Below, in pieces: positions 17,764-26,265 of a stretch of 64,000 bases of DNA. The notes beneath the pieces were generated by a model. The model made no database searches. It had not been told where the DNA came from and saw only the letters and a program-made list of their open reading frames with translations. Where the stretch lies: positions 9,756-73,755 of the forward strand of contig NZ_LGDD01000335.1 of NCBI RefSeq assembly GCF_001279695.1, in the 5' to 3' direction. The stretch comes from Streptomyces sp. WM6378 (lineage in GTDB: Bacteria; Actinomycetota; Actinomycetes; Streptomycetales; Streptomycetaceae). Positions within the stretch are counted from its first letter, which is position 1, and every line of letters begins with the position of its first letter. A program made the translations under genes and the position numbers.

Positions 17764-17833
17764 GTACGTGCGGGCGGGTGCCGTGTGAGGCTGGGAGGCG
17801 TTGGATACCGCCGTTTTCCCGGAGGGACCCCGC

Positions 17834-18298
17834 ATGACCCAGACCCCGTACGCGTGGATGGGCGGTCAGGCCGCCCTGGACCGGCTGACCGAGGTGTTCT
17901 ACCGGCAGGTGCACAAGGATCCCGTCCTGGCCGAGGTCTTCGCGAACGCGGGGCCCGACCACCCCCACCACGTGGCGATCTGGCTCGCCGAAGTGTTCGG
18001 CGGCCCCGCCGAGTACAGCGCGCACCACGGCGGGCACGCCCACATGGCGAAGATGCACCTGGGCCGGGGCATCACCGAGGAGCAGCGGCGCCGCTGGATC
18101 GCCCTCCTGATGGACGCCGCCGACGAGGCGGAGCTGCCGAAGGATCCCGAGTTCCGCGCGGTCTTCGCCTACTACATCGAGTGGGGCACGCGGATGGCGC
18201 TGCTCTACTCGGGCCCGAACCCGCCCACCCCCTCCCCCGACGCCCCCGTACCGAAGTGGGGGTGGAACCAGACCCCGCCGTGGGAGCCGGGGAGCTGA
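17834..18298 (+). CDS. Group II truncated hemoglobin
   Basis: 154 residues. The 2/2 globin pattern is clear: DRLTEVFYRQVHKDPVL, then the proximal region HHVAIWLAEVFGG and H.HMAKMHLGRGI, and a conserved C-terminal YIEWGTRMALLYS. Binds heme and O2 or NO; in actinobacteria linked to oxidative or nitrosative stress. ATG 17834 has GGAGGG seven bases upstream, better than the in-frame ATG at 17801. Monocistronic. Confidence 0.9.
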   Translation: MTQTPYAWMGGQAALDRLTEVFYRQVHKDPVLAEVFANAGPDHPHHVAIWLAEVFGGPAEYSAHHGGHAHMAKMHLGRGITEEQRRRWIALLMDAADEAELPKDPEFRAVFAYYIEWGTRMALLYSGPNPPTPSPDAPVPKWGWNQTPPWEPGS

Positions 18299-18357
18299 CC
18301 CACGACAGCCGACCCACGACAGCGCGTCTCGCCGAGCGATCCAGAATTTTATACGGA

Positions 18358-18394
18358 CGTCTTAAACGCTAGTACTAGACGGGCGTTTAAGACG
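18358..18394. promoter_or_regulatory. Perfect 12-base inverted repeat, operator of the DHA2 exporter
   Basis: CGTCTTAAACGC (18358-18369) and GCGTTTAAGACG (18383-18394) are exact reverse complements, 13 bases apart (centre to centre 25). The right arm lies between the probable -35 and -10 boxes. This is typical of a TetR or MarR type repressor site. No repressor gene is adjacent. Confidence 0.8.
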
Positions 18395-18404
18395 CTCGTA
18401 CAGT
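18376..18404 (+). promoter_or_regulatory. Promoter of DHA2 exporter, probably leaderless
   Basis: -35 TAGACG (18376-18381), 17-base spacer, -10 TACAGT (18399-18404), followed six bases later by the ATG at 18411. Transcription would start at or next to the start codon, and there is no ribosome site, so the mRNA is probably leaderless. Confidence 0.55.
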
Positions 18405-18410
18405 GCTGTC

Positions 18411-19985
18411 ATGACGAACTCGACGAGCACCACAGCGAGCACCACCGGCCTCCGCGCCGGGCGCAGGGAATGGACCGCCTTCGTGGTCCTCCTGCTGCCC
18501 CTCCTCCTCGTCTCGATGGACGTCTCCGTCCTCTACTTCGCACTCCCCTCCATCAGCCGCGAGCTCGACCCCTCCGCCACCCAGCAGCTGTGGATCATCG
18601 ATGTGTACGCCTTCGCGCTCGCCGGGCTGCTGATCACGATGGGCTCGCTCGGCGACCGGATCGGCCGGCGCAAGCTGCTCCTCTTCGGTGCCGCCGCCTT
18701 CGGCGTCGCCTCGGTGACCGCCGCGTACGCCACCAGCGCCGAGATGCTCATCGCCGCACGGGCGCTGCTCGGGATCGGCGGGGCCACCCTGATGCCCTCG
18801 ACGATGGGCCTGGTCCGCAACATGTTCCGCGACGACAAGCAGCGTGGTCAGGCGATCGGCATCTGGTCCGGCGCCATGGCGGGCGGTGTCGCGCTCGGCT
18901 CGGTGATGAGCGGGATCATGCTGGAGCACCTGTGGTGGGGCTCGGTCTTCCTGATCAACGTGCCCGCGATGGTGCTGCTCCTGATCCTGGCGCCGCTGCT
19001 CGTCCCGGAGTTCAAGGACCCGGCACCCGGCAGGTTCGACCTGCTGAGCGTGCCGCTGTCGATGGGCGCGGTGCTGCCGGTGGTGTACGGCCTCAAGGAG
19101 TTCGCGGCCGACGGCTTCTCCGCACTCAGCGCGATCTGCGTCGCGGTGGGCCTCGTCCTCGGGACCGTCTTCGTACGCCGTCAGCTCACCCGGCGCGACG
19201 CGATGATCAGCCGTGAACTGTTCCGCCCGGGACGGGGGTTCGGCGCCGCGATCTCGCTCAACACCATCGCCGCGTTCGCCATGATGGGCTCGGCCTACTT
19301 CACCACCCAGTACCTCCAGTCCGTGCTCGACATGAGCACCCTGCGGGCCGCGCTGTGGAGCGTCGCCCCTTCGCTCGCCATCGGCGCCGCCGCTCCCACC
19401 GCAACTGCCGTGGCGCAGAAGGTGAACCGGGCGTACGTCATCGCGGCGGGCTTCGTGATCGGCGCCGCGGGCTACGCACTCCTGACGCTCACCGGGACCG
19501 ACTCCCTCTGGACCGTTCTCGCCGGTGCGGCGGTCATCGGCATGGGCATCGTGACGGTGATGGCCCTCGTCTCCGACATGGCGCTGGCCTCGGCCCCCGC
19601 CGAGAAGGCGGGCTCGGCGGCCTCGCTGCTCGAAACGGGGCAGGAGTTCGGCGGGGCGCTCGGCATGGCGGTGCTCGGCTCGATCGGCACCGCGGTCTAC
19701 CGCTCCGAGCTGCCGGCCTCGGCCCCGGCCGCCGCCCGCGAAACCCTGGGCGCGGCGGTCGCCGGCACCGACCGGGCCCTGGCGGGCCTCGCCCAGCAGG
19801 CCTTCGTGCACGGCATGCAGTACGCGGCGGCCGGCGGCACGCTGATCCTGGTGATCGCGGCGGTGCTTGCGGCGGGGATGCTGCGGGGTCCGGCCGCGGC
19901 GGCGAAGGCTGCGGCTCGGGTGCAGGGCGCGGACGGCGACGGCGGCGAGGTGGCCCCGGCCAGGATCGCGGAACCGGCGATGTGA
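18411..19985 (+). CDS. DHA2-family (14-TM) MFS drug exporter
   Basis: 524 residues with about 14 hydrophobic spans. MFS motif A-like GSLGDRIGRRKLLL after span 2, motif C-like GIWSGAMAGGVALGSVMSG in span 5, and an early Asp (SMDVSVLYFALP) typical of EmrB/QacA proton antiporters. Expected to expel cationic or amphipathic compounds. Strong palindromic operator at 18358 implies induction by substrate through a repressor encoded elsewhere. ATG at 18411 lies six bases after the -10 box. Confidence 0.88.
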   Translation: MTNSTSTTASTTGLRAGRREWTAFVVLLLPLLLVSMDVSVLYFALPSISRELDPSATQQLWIIDVYAFALAGLLITMGSLGDRIGRRKLLLFGAAAFGVASVTAAYATSAEMLIAARALLGIGGATLMPSTMGLVRNMFRDDKQRGQAIGIWSGAMAGGVALGSVMSGIMLEHLWWGSVFLINVPAMVLLLILAPLLVPEFKDPAPGRFDLLSVPLSMGAVLPVVYGLKEFAADGFSALSAICVAVGLVLGTVFVRRQLTRRDAMISRELFRPGRGFGAAISLNTIAAFAMMGSAYFTTQYLQSVLDMSTLRAALWSVAPSLAIGAAAPTATAVAQKVNRAYVIAAGFVIGAAGYALLTLTGTDSLWTVLAGAAVIGMGIVTVMALVSDMALASAPAEKAGSAASLLETGQEFGGALGMAVLGSIGTAVYRSELPASAPAAARETLGAAVAGTDRALAGLAQQAFVHGMQYAAAGGTLILVIAAVLAAGMLRGPAAAAKAAARVQGADGDGGEVAPARIAEPAM

Positions 19986-20019
19986 TCCCGGTACGTACGC
20001 GTACGCCCCCGTGTCACCG

Positions 20020-20055
20020 AAGGGCCGGCCATCCATCTCCCGATGGCCGGCCCTT
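20020..20055. terminator. Terminator between convergent exporter and lipase genes
   Basis: Perfect 13-base arms AAGGGCCGGCCAT (20020-20032) and ATGGCCGGCCCTT (20043-20055) with a ten-base loop. Confidence 0.85.
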
Positions 20056-20082
20056 CGGGGCCCTAGCCGAAGACGACGGGGG

Positions 20083-21042
20083 TCAACTACCCAACTCCGC
20101 AAGGACAGTTGCGGCCTGATGGTCGGCGCCGAGGCGGTTGGGGTGGAACGGGACGGCGGGCCCCGGCGGGTTGCTGGACACCGGCGTGAAGCCCTCGACC
20201 CAGCGTGTATCGGCGGCCTTGCAGATGTCGTGCCCGAGGCTTCCCCGGTACGTGTCGACGAACCGGGCCCCGCCCTCCGCCGCGGCGGAGGCGAGCATGG
20301 CGTTCAGCTCCTTGAGCCGGGCGCCGAACCAGGTCAGGTCCTCGTCGAGGATCGGCACCCGTGGATAGCAGCCGCGGTCGGTGGCGACCCCCGCCAGATA
20401 GTCGACGACCAGCACCGTGGCGTGGGGCGAGCGCTCGTGAATGCCCTCCAGTACACCGGTGATCCGCGACTTGGTGGCGGCGATCTGCTGCGACATCAGG
20501 TCCCTGTCGCCGGGCCTGGCGAACCTGGTCCGGCACGGGCCGGCGAGCGGGGCGGGCAGCGGGTTGATACAGCCGAGCACCACGCCCTCCAGCCCGGCGT
20601 CATTGCCGCCGATGCCGACGGTGACCAGGTCGGTGGTGGGGGTCAGCCGGTCGAACTGGGCCGGGTTCACGCCCTGCGACAGCAGCAGCGCCTGGCCGAC
20701 GTTCTGCGGCGCGGTCATCTCGGCGGTGGTGGCGCCACCGCAGGTCGCGTCCCGGAACGCCGCCACACCGAGCCGGGCGGCGACCTGCTTGGGGTAGTTC
20801 CAGCTGCTCTGGGCACAGCCGACGGGGGCGTAGGTGTGATCGATGCCGAGGAAGGTGACATCGGCGGACCAGGAGTCGCCGAGGGCGACGTACTCGTGGA
20901 ACCGGGGGGCTTTGTGGGCTGCCCGACCGACAGGCGCGGTACGGGACGCGGCCGTCACGGGGGCCGGGGCAGCGGGGGCGGCCGCGCCGGCGAGCAGGGT
21001 GGTGGTGAGGGCGAGGGCGGTGAGGAGGAGGCGGGGGTTCAC
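20083..21042 (-). CDS. Secreted SGNH/GDSL-family lipase or esterase
   Basis: About 319 residues. Signal peptide (LLLTALALTTTLLAGAAAPA), block I ALGDSWSAD with the catalytic Ser, an oxyanion Gly (CGGATTAEM), block III GIGGND, and the catalytic His in a C-terminal HPNRLGADH. Six cysteines fit the disulfides of the extracellular Streptomyces lipases of this family. Hydrolyses ester lipids outside the cell. The GTG at 21042 is preferred to the GTG at 21054 as its n-region is cleaner; the difference is four residues. Confidence 0.87.
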   Translation of the reverse strand: MNPRLLLTALALTTTLLAGAAAPAAPAPVTAASRTAPVGRAAHKAPRFHEYVALGDSWSADVTFLGIDHTYAPVGCAQSSWNYPKQVAARLGVAAFRDATCGGATTAEMTAPQNVGQALLLSQGVNPAQFDRLTPTTDLVTVGIGGNDAGLEGVVLGCINPLPAPLAGPCRTRFARPGDRDLMSQQIAATKSRITGVLEGIHERSPHATVLVVDYLAGVATDRGCYPRVPILDEDLTWFGARLKELNAMLASAAAEGGARFVDTYRGSLGHDICKAADTRWVEGFTPVSSNPPGPAVPFHPNRLGADHQAATVLAELGS

Positions 21043-21159
21043 GCGCCTATCCACCCATTGCGGGGCGGGGTGTCGGGGGACCCTGGCCGATGATTCACCC
21101 GGGCGCGGGATCAGGTGCGGCTGGGCCGGTCGGCTCTGCCCGCCCCGACGGGGGGCCGC

Positions 21160-21830
21160 CCTGGGGCTCCGCCCCAGGACCCCGGATCTGCGGCTCCGCC
21201 GCGCGGACTCCGGAGGCGGGGAAGAGGGAAGCCGGCTCCCTGGGGCTCCGCCCCAGACCCCGGTGGCCCCACCCCGCCCCTTCCCGAAACCCGCCGGGGG
21301 TGAAAAGGCTTCTGGGGCTCCGCCCCAGACCCCGTTCGCGCCCTAAAGGCGCTCGTCCTCAAACGCCGGACGGGCTGAAGATGCCGATCCGGGCCAGCAC
21401 CATCCTGCTAGGGGCGCGGGGAACTGCGCGCCCAGCCACGCACGGCCCGCAGCCGAACGACCCGCACGTCCAACCCCTCCGGCGGCTGAGGAGCGGGGGC
21501 GAAACCCGAGAGGAGTGCAGGGGACGAGGTCCCCGCAAGGGGTCTGGGGCGCAGCCCCAGGGCTCGGCCCTCTCCACCCCCGTCACGGGCGGGCAGGTGG
21601 GCGCAGGACGAAGCCCCCGAAGGGGTGCAGGGGACGAAGTCCCCGCAGGGGGTCTGGGGCGCAGCCCCAGGGCTCAGCCCTCTCCACCCCCGTCACGGGC
21701 GGGCAGGTGGGCAAATTCCCCGGGGTCTGGGGCGGAGCCCCAGGGGGCGGGGTTCCCAGCGCTGCGGCACGGGTGGGCGAACCCCCCGGGGCCCGGGGCG
21801 ACTGCCCGGTGGCGTCCTCCTTCGACAGCC
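21160..21830. repeat. Cluster of GC-rich dispersed and tandem repeats
   Basis: No gene of its own. Contains three copies of GGGGCTCCGCCCCAG (near 21172, 21241, 21315), a composite 118-base element (21312-21429) that recurs at 37277-37396, and two 88-base near-identical copies at 21515-21602 and 21625-21712 (period 110). The repeat block runs into the 3' end of the acyl-CoA ligase frame on the minus strand. Confidence 0.75.
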
Positions 21831-23448
21831 TCCGGTAGGACGCCGCCCCCGGCGGCCGCCACCACACCTCCCCCGCCCCCTCCCAGAACCCCTCCCGCCG
21901 CAGCACAGCCCGGTGCACCTTGTTCGTGGCCGTCACCGGAAGCCCCGGCAGCACCCTCACGAACCGCGGCGCCATCTTCGTACCCAAGTCCGGTTGGGTG
22001 GAGAGGAATTCGAGGAAGGCCGCCGGGTCGAAGCCCGGGTCGAGCCCGCCCCGCAGGGACAGTGCTGCCATCACCTGGTCGCCCGTGACCGGGTCGGGGA
22101 CCGCGTACACCGCCACCCCCGTCACCCGCTCCCACCGCGCCAGGATGTTCTCGATCATCGCCGCGGCCAGGTTCTCGCTGTCCACCCGGAGGCGGTCGTC
22201 CGCCCGGGCCGCGAAGTACAGGAAGCCTTCCGTGTCGCGGTAGAAGAGGTCGCCCGTCCAGTACCACCCGCCCCGGCGGCGTTCCGCGTCCGCGGAGGCG
22301 TTGCGCCAGTAGCCCTCGAAGGGGCTGGGCCCCCTGTTCACCAACTCCCCTATCGCGGCAGCCCCGTTGAGGAGGCGGCCCGAGTCGTCGAAGCGGGCCC
22401 GTTCGCACTCACGGCCCGACGCGTCGACCACCGCCAGGTCGCCGCCCGGCGCGGGCCTGCCTATCGCCCCCGGCGGCGTCCCCGGCGTGCGCTGGATCGC
22501 GGCCCCGCCCTCGGAGGACCCGTACCCCTCGACGAGCCGCACCCCGAACCGCTGCGCGAACCGGTCCGCGTCCACCGCCCCCGCCTCGGTCCCGAACCCG
22601 ATCCGCAACGAGTGGTCCCGGTCCTCCGCCCGCTCCGGAGTCGCGAGCAAGTACTGGATCGCCCGTCCCACGTAAGTGAAGTACGTCGCCCCGTACGCCC
22701 GCACGTCGGCCACGAACCCCGACGCCGAGAAGCGGTCCCTCAGCGCCACCGTCGCGCCCGCCGTCAGCGCCGGCGCCCAGTTCGCGATCACCGCGTTGCC
22801 GTGGAACATCGGCATGCAGATGTAGTGGACGTCGTCCCGGCCCGTCCCGAAGTGGCTCACCAGCGACTCGCCCGCCGCGGCAAGCCGGCCCTGGCTGCAG
22901 ATCGCGGCCTTGGGGGCGCCGGTCGAGCCCGAGGTGAAGTACAGGAGGAACCGGGTGGCGGGGCCGGCCGGGCCACCCACCGTCGACTCGCCCGGCTTCG
23001 CTCCCTCGTACGGCGCGAGGAGCTGCTCGTACGCCTCCGTGTCCGTCACCAGGACGCGTACGCCCGGCAGTTCGAGACCGTCGAGCAGGGGAAGGTGTAC
23101 GCGCCCGGTGACCAGGACCCGGCATTCGGTGTGCAGGATGTCCCGGGCCAGCTCGGGGCCGCGCCGGGTGGGGTTGATGCCCGCCACGGCGGCTCCGGCC
23201 AGGGCCGCCGCGCTGAGCCAGAGCGGGAATTCGGGGGTGTTGTCGAGCAGGACCCCGAGGTGCGGCTCGACACCTCGGGGCAGCAGCTCGGTCAGGAGCG
23301 CGGCGCGGGCGGCGGCGCCCGCGGCGATCTGGTGGTGGGTGAGTTCCAGATCGCCGTACCGCAGTCCGGTCCGCCCATCGCCCCACTGGCGCCGCACGTA
23401 CTCCGACACGGTCGATGCGGTCGACGCACTCTTCTTGATGGCGGTCAT
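21583..23448 (-). CDS. AMP-dependent acyl-CoA synthetase (FadD17/FATP-like), 3' end replaced by repeats
   Basis: 621 residues from the ATG at 23448. ATP-loop YFTSGSTGAPKAA, MFHGNAV, GYGSSEGG and YWTGDLFYRDTEGFLYF with downstream DDRLRVDSENL are the adenylate-forming enzyme motifs A3-A8, and TATNKVHR carries the Lys of the C-terminal subdomain. Activates a carboxylic acid to acyl-CoA through an acyl-AMP. The family-like sequence stops near RRLSKEDAT (about base 21822); the last 75-80 residues are Pro/Gly/Arg-rich translation of the repeat cluster. The natural C-terminus seems to have been overwritten or the stop lost. Confidence 0.82.
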   Translation of the reverse strand: MTAIKKSASTASTVSEYVRRQWGDGRTGLRYGDLELTHHQIAAGAAARAALLTELLPRGVEPHLGVLLDNTPEFPLWLSAAALAGAAVAGINPTRRGPELARDILHTECRVLVTGRVHLPLLDGLELPGVRVLVTDTEAYEQLLAPYEGAKPGESTVGGPAGPATRFLLYFTSGSTGAPKAAICSQGRLAAAGESLVSHFGTGRDDVHYICMPMFHGNAVIANWAPALTAGATVALRDRFSASGFVADVRAYGATYFTYVGRAIQYLLATPERAEDRDHSLRIGFGTEAGAVDADRFAQRFGVRLVEGYGSSEGGAAIQRTPGTPPGAIGRPAPGGDLAVVDASGRECERARFDDSGRLLNGAAAIGELVNRGPSPFEGYWRNASADAERRRGGWYWTGDLFYRDTEGFLYFAARADDRLRVDSENLAAAMIENILARWERVTGVAVYAVPDPVTGDQVMAALSLRGGLDPGFDPAAFLEFLSTQPDLGTKMAPRFVRVLPGLPVTATNKVHRAVLRREGFWEGAGEVWWRPPGAASYRRLSKEDATGQSPRAPGGSPTRAAALGTPPPGAPPQTPGNLPTCPPVTGVERAEPWGCAPDPLRGLRPLHPFGGFVLRPPARP

Positions 23449-23474
23449 GGCGCCGCACCGTAGTTGACGAACCG

Positions 23475-24074
23475 TCAGAACTGAACGTCCGAGCACGCGT
23501 AGAAGGCGTTTCCGGTGTCCGCGATCGTCCACACGGCCAGGATGACGTGATGGCCGGTCCGGCCGGTCGGGATCGTGCCGTCGTGCGAGAGCGTGGCCGG
23601 GGGCTGCTTCCCGCCGTACGGAACGATGAGGAACGGCTGGGTGTCGAGCGCGGCCCGGGTGAGTTTCTGGGTCGGGTCCCAGCCCTGCTTGGTGAGGTAG
23701 TAGCGGAAGTCGGTCGTGGCGTGGCGGGCGGTGAACTGCCAGCGGAACGTGTAGGTCTGACCGCCCGTCAGTTTGGTGGTGGGCCAGCCCGTGCCGCCGC
23801 GCGGATCGTCGAGCTGGGCGAACCTACTGTTGCCGCCCGCGCAGATCGTCTGGTCGGCGGGGCCCGCCGCCGGGAAGCCCTTGGGGCCCTCGACGGACTG
23901 CGGCTCCCACTGGATGTCACCGCAGTTGGTGACCGTGCCGTTGGCGCAGAGCTTCTGCCGGCTGATCGGCTGGTCGGTGTAACCGTGGCTGCTCGCGCTG
24001 CCGGTCGCGAGCAGGGACGCGCCGACGACGGCGAGCCCCACCACAGCGGCACCGAGCCGCTGCTTCTTTCGCAT
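23475..24074 (-). CDS. AA10 lytic polysaccharide monooxygenase (chitin-binding)
   Basis: 199 residues. Signal peptide followed directly by mature N-terminal His (SASS-HGYTDQPISRQ), which forms the copper histidine brace; a second brace His lies in TGRTGHHVILAVW. Conserved CANGTVTNCGDIQWEPQSVE and the C-terminal NAFYACSDVQF fit single-domain Streptomyces AA10 enzymes. Cleaves crystalline chitin (or cellulose) oxidatively and helps chitinase. ATG 24074 has AGGAG eight bases upstream. A DasR-like site about 70-85 bases upstream links it to the chitinase at 8033. Confidence 0.92.
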   Translation of the reverse strand: MRKKQRLGAAVVGLAVVGASLLATGSASSHGYTDQPISRQKLCANGTVTNCGDIQWEPQSVEGPKGFPAAGPADQTICAGGNSRFAQLDDPRGGTGWPTTKLTGGQTYTFRWQFTARHATTDFRYYLTKQGWDPTQKLTRAALDTQPFLIVPYGGKQPPATLSHDGTIPTGRTGHHVILAVWTIADTGNAFYACSDVQF

Positions 24075-24142
24075 GCTGACCACTCCTGGAGAACGTGGGG
24101 GAGTTCCTTGGATGGAGCTGCACGCGTGCGGTATGTCATGTT

Positions 24143-24158
24143 CCGGTCTAGACCAACT
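24143..24158. promoter_or_regulatory. DasR-like (dre) site upstream of LPMO
   Basis: CCGGTCTAGACCAACT contains the palindrome GGTCTAGACC and matches the published dre consensus closely. It lies upstream of the LPMO start at 24074. A putative -35/-10 pair could not be fixed. Confidence 0.75.
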
Positions 24159-24223
24159 CCCAGACTATTGACGGGAGTTGAGCGTGTCCAGGCCAAGCGC
24201 CGCATGAGATTGCGGCGCTCCCT

Positions 24224-24271
24224 CTGCGTCCCTGCGTCCCTGTGTCCCTGTGTCCCTGCGTCCCTGCGTCC
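24224..24271. repeat. Six tandem 8-mers CTGCGTCC/CTGTGTCC
   Basis: Six exact-length units: CTGCGTCC twice, CTGTGTCC twice, CTGCGTCC twice. The array abuts the stop codon (TCA at 24272) of the SPFH gene on the minus strand, so it would be transcribed as its 3' untranslated sequence. Confidence 0.85.
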
Positions 24272-25444
24272 TCAGCCGCCCTCTCCCGTCCCCCGTCCCG
24301 TGTAGAACGCCACCGTCAGGTCCTTCACCAGGGCCTTGCGCTCGTAGTCGTCGAGCTCCACCAGACCCCGCGAGGTCAGCCGGTGCACGGTGTCCTCGAC
24401 CGCGTCCACCACCGAGGTCAGCACCAGGTCGCGGTGGCGGGCGTCGATCGCCGCGACCCGCTGCCGGCGCATCGCCGCCGCCACCTCGGGCGCGTACTCG
24501 ATCCGGGTCGGCTGCGCCGAGTACAGCTCGATGCCGACCGCCTCCCCTTCCGACTTCAGCAGGCGGGTCAGCGCGTCGCCGACGGCCTCCGCGTTGCGCA
24601 GGGTGGGCGCGTCCTCGTGGAAGGCGTCGGCCGGGAGCTGCGAGAGGACCCGGACCATCGCCGCCTCCACCTGCTCGCGCAGATACCTCTCGTGGTCGGC
24701 GACGGCGAGCGCGGCCCGCGCGGTATCCCGGATCCGCCACACCACCAGGACCACCACCCGCAGCGCGGTCCCGTTCGCGTCGACCGCGCCCATCGGCTCG
24801 CTGCGCCAGTGCCGCAGCCGCAGGTCGACGCGGCGGCGCAGCAACAGCGGGCTCATCCACACCAGGCCGGTGCGCCGCACGGTCCCCCGGTAGTCGCCGA
24901 ACAGCGAGAGCACCCAGGCGTACCCGACGCGCCCGCGCCCGAGCCCGCCGAACGCGAGCACCACCACGGTCACCCCGAGCGCGAGCAGCCCCCACTGTTC
25001 GAGGCCGATCCCGTGGTACGGGTACGAGGGCAGCCGCAGCAGCACGGTCACCAGTCGGGGCAGGGCCCCGATCCGCCAGATCAGCGCCGCGCAGCCCGCG
25101 AGCGCGAGCAGCCCGGCGGCTACGGCCGCACCGCCGGGCAGCACCGGGCCCGGCCGCTCCGCGATGCGCAGGTCGACCGGGGGCGCGGGCCTGGCCGGGG
25201 CCTCGACGACCGTGCGCGCGCCCGCCTGTCTTGGGGGCCTCGCGATCGGCCGGGGGACGGCCTGATCCGCTGCGGGGACGACCCGGTTTGGCCCGGTGGC
25301 GTCGCGGAACAGCAGGTGGACCGGGATCGCGGCGGTGCTCTCGCTGCTGATCACGGTCACCCGACGCCCGGAGCCCGGCGCCGCGATGGCAGGGATCCGG
25401 GGCGGCTCGGCGCCGTCGGGCGGGGTCGGGGTGGGGGTCTGCAT
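24272..25444 (-). CDS. SPFH/Band 7 domain membrane protein
   Basis: 390 residues from the ATG at 25444 (GGAAGGAA upstream). A disordered Pro-rich N-terminal 100 residues precede two hydrophobic spans (around AAVAAGLLALAGCAALIW and WGLLALGVTVVVLAFGGL), then an SPFH core: RRTGLVWMSPLLLRRRVDLR, RVVVLVVWRIRDTARAAL and the coiled-coil-like EYAPEVAAAMRRQRVAAIDARHR. Such proteins form membrane scaffolds. The role here is unknown. Downstream 8-mer tandem repeat and upstream degenerate repeats frame the gene. Confidence 0.82.
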   Translation of the reverse strand: MQTPTPTPPDGAEPPRIPAIAAPGSGRRVTVISSESTAAIPVHLLFRDATGPNRVVPAADQAVPRPIARPPRQAGARTVVEAPARPAPPVDLRIAERPGPVLPGGAAVAAGLLALAGCAALIWRIGALPRLVTVLLRLPSYPYHGIGLEQWGLLALGVTVVVLAFGGLGRGRVGYAWVLSLFGDYRGTVRRTGLVWMSPLLLRRRVDLRLRHWRSEPMGAVDANGTALRVVVLVVWRIRDTARAALAVADHERYLREQVEAAMVRVLSQLPADAFHEDAPTLRNAEAVGDALTRLLKSEGEAVGIELYSAQPTRIEYAPEVAAAMRRQRVAAIDARHRDLVLTSVVDAVEDTVHRLTSRGLVELDDYERKALVKDLTVAFYTGRGTGEGG

Positions 25445-25457
25445 GCTCGTCGTTCCT

Positions 25458-25574
25458 TCCGTGATGCCGTCATGCCGTGATGTCGTGGTGCGGTTGTTCC
25501 GTGGTGCGGTCATTCCGTCGTGCCGTCACGGGCGTCATTCCGTGAGGCCGTCATTCCGTCGTGGCGTCCCGCCG
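25458..25574. repeat. Degenerate tandem repeat (CGTCATTCCGTCGTGC-like)
   Basis: About 117 bases made of imperfect 16-18 base units built on GTCATTCCGT and CGTGATGCCGT, between the SPFH gene and the frameshifted NlpC/P60-type gene. No open frame with coding character. Confidence 0.6.
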
Positions 25575-26140
25575 TCACGCGAAGAGCCGCCGCCAGGTCT
25601 CTGGGCCGGGGTAGCCGTCGGCCTCCGCGCCGGACCAGCCCTGGGCCCGCTGGAACGCCTCGACGTTGCGCCGGTCCTCCTCGCTCCAACGCGGTCCGGG
25701 CCCCGCGGTGTAGTACCTGCCGAACCCCTTCTTCACGAGCTGCAGACCGAGCCGGGTGACGTACGGACTGCCCTGGCCGGGCCGGAAGTAGCTGAGTCCC
25801 GGGTACGCGGGCCGCACGGCCTGCGAGCCGCCCGGAGCCGAGGCCGGAGTCGGAGCCGTACTCGGAGCCGGAGCCGTAGTCGGAGCCGAGGCCGTGGTCG
25901 GAGCCAAGGCTGTAGTCGGTGCCGGGGCCTGGGGCTGGGCCGGGGCCGCGACTTGGGACTGCGCCGGAGCAGGGACCTGCGGCTTGGCCGGGGCTGTAGC
26001 TTGGGACTGCGCCGGAGCAGGAGCCTCAGGCTTGGCCGGGGCCGGGGCCGGGACTTGGGACTGCGCCGGAGCAGGGACCTGCGGCTTGGCCGGGGCCGTA
26101 GCTTGGGACTGCGCCGGAGCAGGAGCCTCAGGCTTGGCCC
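25575..26140 (-). pseudogene. C-terminal part of frameshifted NlpC/P60-type protein (second peptidoglycan-binding domain)
   Basis: Reads in the frame two bases off the upstream part. It begins in the Pro-Ala linker repeats (PAKPQVPAPAQSQ units) and continues through an APTT-rich stretch into a domain YVTRLGLQLVKKGF...GPETWRRLF that is a clear paralogue of the peptidoglycan-binding domain encoded upstream. It has no good start of its own (a TTG at 25907 lies in the linker). Restoring five bases near 26137-26141 would join it in frame with the gene at 26128-27330. So this is the lost C-terminus of that protein rather than a separate gene. Confidence 0.8.
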
Positions 26141-26265
26141 GTAGCTTGGGACTGCGCCGGAGCAGGAGCCTCAGGCTTGGCCGGGGCCGGGACTTGGGAC
26201 TGCGCCGGAGCAGGGACCTGCGGCTTGGCCGGGGCCGGGACCTGCGGCTTGGCCGGCGCCGGGCT
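25951..26265. repeat. 45-base coding tandem repeat encoding Pro-Ala linker
   Basis: About seven units of 45 bases, of two alternating types, encode 15-residue units of the form APAKP(Q/E)(V/A)PAPAQSQ. One junction, near 26137-26141, reads TTGGCCCGTAG instead of TTGGCCGGGGCCGTAG and so is five bases short, which causes the frameshift. Confidence 0.85.
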
